A DNA stretch of 64,000 nt from Alistipes sp. Lineage in GTDB: Bacteria > Bacteroidota > Bacteroidia > Bacteroidales > Rikenellaceae. The DNA lies in contig JAFVIB010000004.1 in the NCBI GenBank assembly GCA_017474235.1, forward strand, positions 186,001 through 250,000, given 5' to 3'. Under the pieces are notes generated by a model. The model made no database searches and was not told the origin of the DNA. It worked only from the letters and a program-made list of their open reading frames with translations. The position numbers were made by a program, and so were the translations under genes. How positions within the stretch are numbered: the first letter of the stretch is position 1; every line of letters starts with the position of its first letter. Of this stretch, positions 59,612 through 64,000 are shown one piece after another.

Positions 59612-61690
59612 TTAGAATAGTCGCCCTGAGCTGCCGCTGCTGCTACCGCTACCGGTCAAGCCGCCCAGACCTCCCATCATTCCGCCAAGACCGCCCATGC
59701 CGCCCATCATTCCTCCTGAGTTTGTGGCATTTTGGTTCTTGTTCATCTCGCTCTGTCTCTTCTCCCACTCCTCGTAGAGCTTCTTGAGGCGGGAACTCTC
59801 CTTATCTTCGAGCATCTTGATAACATTCTCCATAGTCATCGGCTTGAAGACATCGCTCATATCTATCGTTATCTCGATATCCCAATTAGCCTTTGTGGCA
59901 AAGAGGTCCTCGCCCTTCTCGTTGATAAACATCTCTGAACGCTCCGGCTGTAGGCGATTGACAACATCTCCGGCATCCCAAACGCCATTTCTGTTATTAT
60001 CCTCAATGATGCGGATGCGAATCTCGCCCGGGGAGACAAAGTTGATTGTATATTTACCACTCACAACACCCTTCAGCTCCTGCTGCATCTTGCCCGAGTT
60101 GTCTGTCTGCTGGATGATATACTCTTTGCCCTCCTCACCATTGACGGTAAGCACTATCTTTGAGTACTTCTCAGGGTCATAAGTTGTAAATGCCTTTGAG
60201 ATGGAGTCGTTCTGATACTCCATAATGTCGGTCATCGTACCCTTTGGAATGTAGAAACGGTACTTTGTATTGTTCTCCCACTTTGCTCGCACCGCATAGC
60301 GACCGATGTGCATCGTATCACGCACAAAGTGTCTCTCTATCTCTGTCTCTGTCTGCTTCTCATCAGAGCTTACCTTGTAGAGCTTTACGGCTGCCGAGTC
60401 GAAGGCAATCAGCGGATACTCGACAGTAAAGTCAAAGCCGCGCTCCGGATTTACGGCATCAGCAAGAGAACTGTTATACTTGAACGGATTAGGCTTCTGC
60501 TTCGGGGTGTATTCACGACCCTCCTGCTCCGCCTTTGCGCGCTCCTTCTCCTCCTTCTCTCGCTCTTTCTGCTCCTCCTTACTCTCAATCTTTTTCCAAG
60601 CAACCTTTATCGGCTCTGTTGTCTTTATATATTGACGGATAGAGTCGTGCTTGTAGTAGGTAATCTCTCCCTTAATAGTGTCAGGAAGGCTCTCGGCAGG
60701 GACATTGAGCCATACATTAAGCGTATCTTTGCCCTTTGTTCGAGGGTCGAAAATCATCTTCTCTGACGGTATCGAGTCTAAACGCAGAGAGTCGATATTC
60801 GGCAGTGCGGTGTTGAAGTAGAGGGTAATCTGCTTGCAGTCGGGGCGAGTAGCCTCCACAAGTCGTTGAGCCTTGAAAGCCTTGTCTGTAAACATTCGGA
60901 AGTATAGCTGCGGGTCTGCCGACGGGTAGTGACGCAGAGAGTCAAACCATATTGCAAACGGCTGCATCTGTGCAGGGTTGTATGCCGAGTCGAGAATACC
61001 GACAAGGTCTGTACCAGGCTCATAGAGCTGGTTGTCGTTCTTGTCGCCAAAGGCGTAGATGCGATACTTTACAGGCTTGAGATTTTGCGCAATAAATATT
61101 CCGTTGTTCTGCGCACGAGCAATCACATCGGGCTTGCGATTGAAGATTGTCGAGTCGTAGTCGGGGGTATTTGGCAGCGAGTCGGCAATGAAAAACCAGA
61201 TAAATGTACGGCTCACAGAGTCTGCCTTGTATGAATCTGCCGTATATCCCGAGCATATTAGTGAGTCGATAGTCTCTCCTGTCGAGAATACATAGCGCAT
61301 AGCGTTGAGTGGGTTGCCCTCGTTATTGTCGCGGATTGCGCTACCCAAGTCGATGGCGTATGTGGTGTTCTCCTTGAGTGTGTCGCGAATAGTGATTACA
61401 ATACCCTTGCCGCGAGTTGTCAGCAGTGGCATCTTCTTCATCGCAGGAGAGGTAAACATCTCCTTGTTCTGATCCTTTATCTGTACATACTCGTCAAACT
61501 CGATGTATATCTTCTTGTCTTTGTCGGTAAAGTTGGTCTTGAAGTTACCCGGAGTGATATTTGTAATTACCGGCGGCAGTGTATCTTTAGGACCACCTTC
61601 GGGCGACATAATACTTGCACAGCGGGTGAGAAACGCCCCTAAAAAGAGAAGCGTTACGGCAAGTTTCAGTATCAGCGTGCTATTTTTCAT
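59612..61690 (-). CDS. Ig-like lipoprotein with a Gly/Met-rich tail
   Basis: A 692-residue surface or periplasmic lipoprotein (Cys24 in LTRC). The motif SPEGGPKDTLPPVITNITPG begins an Ig-like (SbsA-type) domain to about residue 130. Several beta-rich repeats and a Lys/Glu-rich charged linker (about 375-400) follow. The last 35 residues are low-complexity repeats of GGMMGGMGGLGG and Ser-Gly. Proteins of this architecture are common near holB and rbfA in Bacteroidetes and have no assigned role. It overlaps the neighbouring lipoprotein gene by 4 nt. Confidence 0.87.
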   Translation of the reverse strand: MKNSTLILKLAVTLLFLGAFLTRCASIMSPEGGPKDTLPPVITNITPGNFKTNFTDKDKKIYIEFDEYVQIKDQNKEMFTSPAMKKMPLLTTRGKGIVITIRDTLKENTTYAIDLGSAIRDNNEGNPLNAMRYVFSTGETIDSLICSGYTADSYKADSVSRTFIWFFIADSLPNTPDYDSTIFNRKPDVIARAQNNGIFIAQNLKPVKYRIYAFGDKNDNQLYEPGTDLVGILDSAYNPAQMQPFAIWFDSLRHYPSADPQLYFRMFTDKAFKAQRLVEATRPDCKQITLYFNTALPNIDSLRLDSIPSEKMIFDPRTKGKDTLNVWLNVPAESLPDTIKGEITYYKHDSIRQYIKTTEPIKVAWKKIESKEEQKEREKEEKERAKAEQEGREYTPKQKPNPFKYNSSLADAVNPERGFDFTVEYPLIAFDSAAVKLYKVSSDEKQTETEIERHFVRDTMHIGRYAVRAKWENNTKYRFYIPKGTMTDIMEYQNDSISKAFTTYDPEKYSKIVLTVNGEEGKEYIIQQTDNSGKMQQELKGVVSGKYTINFVSPGEIRIRIIEDNNRNGVWDAGDVVNRLQPERSEMFINEKGEDLFATKANWDIEITIDMSDVFKPMTMENVIKMLEDKESSRLKKLYEEWEKRQSEMNKNQNATNSGGMMGGMGGLGGMMGGLGGLTGSGSSSGSSGRLF

Positions 61691-62223
61691 TCTTCAGTAG
61701 TATTATCCTCTTCAGGTGCAGAGGGGATGATGTTCCATACGCCACCCTTTGTTGCATTACCTTCGGTGTAAGGGGTATCTTTCCAAGTATGCAGAAGGAG
61801 TGTCATATATGTCTGGGGCAAATTCTCAACATTGAGATATTTGAACAGTGTAGCATACATCTTTGCTTGTGGATAGACAAGAACTACAAAGGCTGGCGAC
61901 TGATTGAGTGGCAGCGAGATGTACGGCGTGCTATCTCCCTCACGGCTGAACGGCACACCCTCAACATCAGGCACTGTTATCTTCTCAACGCCCAAAGAGT
62001 CTGTAACAACTCTGTTGAGTGCATCCTGATAGTTTGCCACCATCCACTTGTCGGTCTCTGTGTAGCAGGCGTATGCAAATACATCTGCCGTAGCGACATT
62101 CTCGCCGCCCGACTTCTCCTGTATCAGCGTTTTGATAATCAGGTCAGTATCTGTCGTAACCTTCTTAAAGCAGCTTGTGCATAGCACTGCAACCACTGCT
62201 ACTATTGCTAATCTATATCTCAT
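61687..62223 (-). CDS. Lipoprotein of unknown function
   Basis: A 178-residue lipoprotein (lipobox CTSC, Cys18; MRYRLAIVAVVAVLCTSCFK). The mature part is acidic, with short conserved-looking motifs (YACYTETDKWMVANYQDALN, VVLVYPQAKMYATLFKYLNV) and a Glu/Asp/Thr-rich end (APEEDNTTEE). I do not recognise a family. Its start overlaps folK by 11 nt and its stop overlaps the Ig-like gene by 4 nt, so it is embedded in the operon. Confidence 0.85.
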   Translation of the reverse strand: MRYRLAIVAVVAVLCTSCFKKVTTDTDLIIKTLIQEKSGGENVATADVFAYACYTETDKWMVANYQDALNRVVTDSLGVEKITVPDVEGVPFSREGDSTPYISLPLNQSPAFVVLVYPQAKMYATLFKYLNVENLPQTYMTLLLHTWKDTPYTEGNATKGGVWNIIPSAPEEDNTTEE

Positions 62224-62707
62224 TGTCTAAGTTATGTTCTATAATCTTCATCACTCTCTCTCTGCCTTGTTCTACCGTCACACCCAAAGCCTGACACATC
62301 GGCACCATCGCAAAGTCGCGCTCAAGCAGCTTCGGGTGCGGTACTTGTAGGTGTGGTGTTACCGTTACCGTATCTCCGTAGAGCAGTATATCGAGGTCTA
62401 TCACTCTTGAGGCGTAGTTCTGCCCGCCTGTAACCTTTGCAAGATACTCCGCTTTGCGATCTCTGCCTAATTCGACCTCAATCTGCAACAGGCTCTCAAG
62501 CACATCTGTTGCTGGCAGAGCGGTCTCTACAACCCAAGCAATATTTGTAAAACTCTCACTGCACTCAAAGCCCCACGGCTCTGTTTTGTGCCACTCGGAG
62601 CGGGCTGTAACAACTCCTATACGCTCCGCAATAAGCTCCTCGGCACACTCTAGCCTTAACTGTGCATCGCCAATATTCCCACCACCAAGAATTACGCACT
62701 GCATCAC
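62213..62707 (-). CDS. folK: HPPK: 2-amino-4-hydroxy-6-hydroxymethyldihydropteridine pyrophosphokinase
   Basis: FolK pyrophosphorylates the pterin precursor of folate. The 164-residue protein has GGGNIGDAQLRLECAEELIA at the N-terminus (the usual GSN is GGN here), EPWGFECSESFTNIAWVVET, and the signature VELGRDRKAEYLAKVTGGQN-YASRVIDLDILLYG. Start may be at either of two adjacent ATGs (62707 or 62704); the second overlaps the holB stop. It is coupled with holB. Confidence 0.93.
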   Translation of the reverse strand: MMQCVILGGGNIGDAQLRLECAEELIAERIGVVTARSEWHKTEPWGFECSESFTNIAWVVETALPATDVLESLLQIEVELGRDRKAEYLAKVTGGQNYASRVIDLDILLYGDTVTVTPHLQVPHPKLLERDFAMVPMCQALGVTVEQGRERVMKIIEHNLDNEI

Positions 62708-63855
62708 TTAAGTCGCTTTATATGTTTACTTACGGCAAGAGCAAAGTGTGTAAATACTATTCGCGGATTGCCGTTTTGGTTAATCTGTCGCATAGCACTC
62801 TCAATCTGCTCCAATATAGGCTCGATATTCTGACTGCCGATAAATGGAGCAAACTTCTTGCAAAATGCAGCCTCCTCGCCCCATAGATAACTCACCTTCT
62901 CGACCCCCGCGTGGAGCATATACGCCTCGCGCAACAGTCGGCTGAAGTCGGTAAGCATACCGCGCTGACGCTCACGGGAGAGTTGTGCTACATCATCTGC
63001 CCAATTCATCAGCTCCAAGTGCTTATCGTTGTAGCTCAGACGCATAACCGAGCAGAATGCCTCGAAGTTCTCCTTTGTGACCTCATCCTCACTCTGACCG
63101 AGCAGCCTTTTAAGCTCCAAAATATCTCCGGCAGCAAGGCGGGCAATATTTTGCGCCTTAACACTGTCCGGCTCACTCTGAAGAGCTATCGGCAACAAAT
63201 CCTCAGTGGTAAGGCGGGGAACGACAACCTCCTGTGTACGAGAGATGATGGTCTTAAGCAGACGGTCTGGTCGCTCGGAGATAAGGATGAAGATAGTCTT
63301 GTCCCACGGCTCCTCGAGAATCTTGAGAATACGGTTTGCAGCCTCCTCGTTCATCGTCTCCGGCAGCCAAATGAGCATCGTCTTATACTCGCTCTCAAAG
63401 CTCTTGAAGCCCAAGCGGCGAATAATCTCCTCCGACTCCTTTGCCGAGATAACTCCCTTAAGGGTCTTGCCGAGGTTGAGTGTGTCAAACCACTGACGAG
63501 GCGAGAAGTATCCACCTGTCTTTGCGAAAATATCACGCCACAACTCGACAAACTCGCGGGCTGTGCTGATAACCACCTCGCCACTCTTCTTGCCCTGCTT
63601 GTTTACAGGAAAGACAAAGTGTAGGTCAGGGTGTGCCAACTGCTCAATCTGACGGCACGATGGGCAGACTCCGCAACTATCGCCATTTTGGCGATTACGG
63701 CAGTGGATATACTGAGCATAGGCAACGGCAAGGGGAAGAGTGCCTGCTCCGGCAGCACCCGAGAAGAGTTGCGCGTGGCTTATTCGCCCGCTATCTACGC
63801 TGCGTACAAGGTGCTCCTTGAGCTGCTGCTGTCCTACAATATCAGAGAATTTCAT
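62704..63855 (-). CDS. holB: DNA polymerase III subunit delta-prime
   Basis: This is the clamp-loader stator subunit. The 383-residue protein has the AAA+ fold start FSDIVGQQQLKEHLVRSVDS, a Cys cluster CRNRQNGDSCGVCPSC (zinc site), and MNEEAANRILKILEEPWDKT with LISERPDRLLKTIISRTQ. The P-loop is degenerate (GAAGAGTLPL, no Lys), as expected for delta-prime, which does not hydrolyse ATP. Its ATG overlaps the stop of an upstream membrane-protein gene. Confidence 0.94.
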   Translation of the reverse strand: MKFSDIVGQQQLKEHLVRSVDSGRISHAQLFSGAAGAGTLPLAVAYAQYIHCRNRQNGDSCGVCPSCRQIEQLAHPDLHFVFPVNKQGKKSGEVVISTAREFVELWRDIFAKTGGYFSPRQWFDTLNLGKTLKGVISAKESEEIIRRLGFKSFESEYKTMLIWLPETMNEEAANRILKILEEPWDKTIFILISERPDRLLKTIISRTQEVVVPRLTTEDLLPIALQSEPDSVKAQNIARLAAGDILELKRLLGQSEDEVTKENFEAFCSVMRLSYNDKHLELMNWADDVAQLSRERQRGMLTDFSRLLREAYMLHAGVEKVSYLWGEEAAFCKKFAPFIGSQNIEPILEQIESAMRQINQNGNPRIVFTHFALAVSKHIKRLK

Positions 63856-64000
63856 CGTCTTACAATTGCCTTTACAAGTCCTACAACATCTATCTTCTCG
63901 CGTCTAACGGCATAGAGCAGATAGAGTACAAATAAAATGGTGCTAACTATATAGTTTGCCACTGCGCCCTCTGTCGGGATATACTCCGCAACAAAGAATA
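63852..64000 (-). CDS. C-terminal end of a membrane protein (5' end outside the window)
   Basis: The minus-strand frame ends with TGA at 63854-63852, overlapping the holB ATG by 4 nt (ATGA). The visible 48 residues include one hydrophobic helix (ANYIVSTILFVLYLLYAVRR) and a basic end (DVVGLVKAIVRR). The context and composition would suit a polytopic transporter or flippase, but there is too little sequence to name it. Confidence 0.75.
   Translation of the reverse strand, partial: FFVAEYIPTEGAVANYIVSTILFVLYLLYAVRREKIDVVGLVKAIVRR

Noticed and set aside
62704-63855. Loss of the P-loop lysine in the HolB protein as a defect
   Set aside because: The delta-prime subunit normally has a non-functional ATP site, so the degenerate motif is expected.
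1-64000. Prophage, ICE, CRISPR-Cas, restriction-modification or toxin-antitoxin system
   Set aside because: No integrase, transposase, Cas, methyltransferase, toxin-antitoxin or phage structural gene is visible; the only mobile-like signals are the short tRNA-end copies and repeats.

Overview
The window looks like chromosomal core DNA of a Gram-negative member of the Bacteroidales. The evidence is the Bacteroidetes-type promoters (a TAnnTTTG -7 box, often with TTTG 19-20 nt upstream), the near absence of Shine-Dalgarno sequences, and family-typical genes: a TamL-type Omp85 lipoprotein, a DUF3127 protein, a DUF4296 lipoprotein, and an ExbB/ExbD/ExbD module. Rikenellaceae (Alistipes-like) is possible but is only an impression. 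No prophage, IS transposase, CRISPR array or defence gene is visible. The novelty is mostly in RNA-level and promoter-level structure.

Layout. 1-16.4 kb: the end of fusA, then the S10-spc-alpha ribosomal superoperon (rpsJ to rplQ, with secY, map, infA, rpmJ and rpoA). It is interrupted by a terminator plus a new promoter and leader between rpsN and rpsH, and by a structured spacer between rpsJ and rplC. 16.6-20.3 kb (minus): pgk and a self-regulated YtrA-type ABC operon. 20.4-24.8 kb (plus): a secreted GH3 glycosidase and a linked secreted protein. 24.8-27.2 kb (minus): waaA, a YraN-family gene and pepE. 27.4-29.7 kb (plus): acpP-fabF-rnc. 29.8-35.6 kb (minus): a DUF3127 gene, tRNA-Leu, dxs, tamL and dapF. 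35.7-39.6 kb (plus): an alpha/beta hydrolase, a secreted FAD oxidoreductase, an 0.8-kb structured gap and rplS. 39.6-41.5 kb (minus): an orphan NodT-type lipoprotein and tRNA-Cys beside a 23-bp copy of its own 3' end. 41.6-46.9 kb (plus): dprA-like, tatD, ansA and the exbB/exbD cluster. 47-50.4 kb (minus): slyD and gcvP. 50.5-51.6 kb (plus): a GDPD lipoprotein. 51.6-52.9 kb (minus): nupG-like. 53-53.4 kb: tRNA-Gln and repeats. 53.4-64 kb (minus): an OmpA/TPR lipoprotein, then a ten-gene envelope and housekeeping cluster running from a truncated membrane protein through holB, folK, lipoproteins, rbfA and a LolE-like permease to an amidohydrolase.

Most interesting structure. (1) A short RNA motif (UCGUGAUA followed at once by a small hairpin whose stem bases change but still pair) sits directly after the UAA stop codon of rplQ, pgk and the FAD oxidoreductase, just upstream of their terminators. 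(2) Three divergent intergenic regions share one symmetric promoter module: CAAAGNTA, exactly 12 bp, TANCTTTG. (3) Two of the three tRNA genes have partial copies of their 3' ends nearby, together with inverted or direct repeats. (4) Candidate ribosomal-protein leaders precede rplC, rpsH and rplS.
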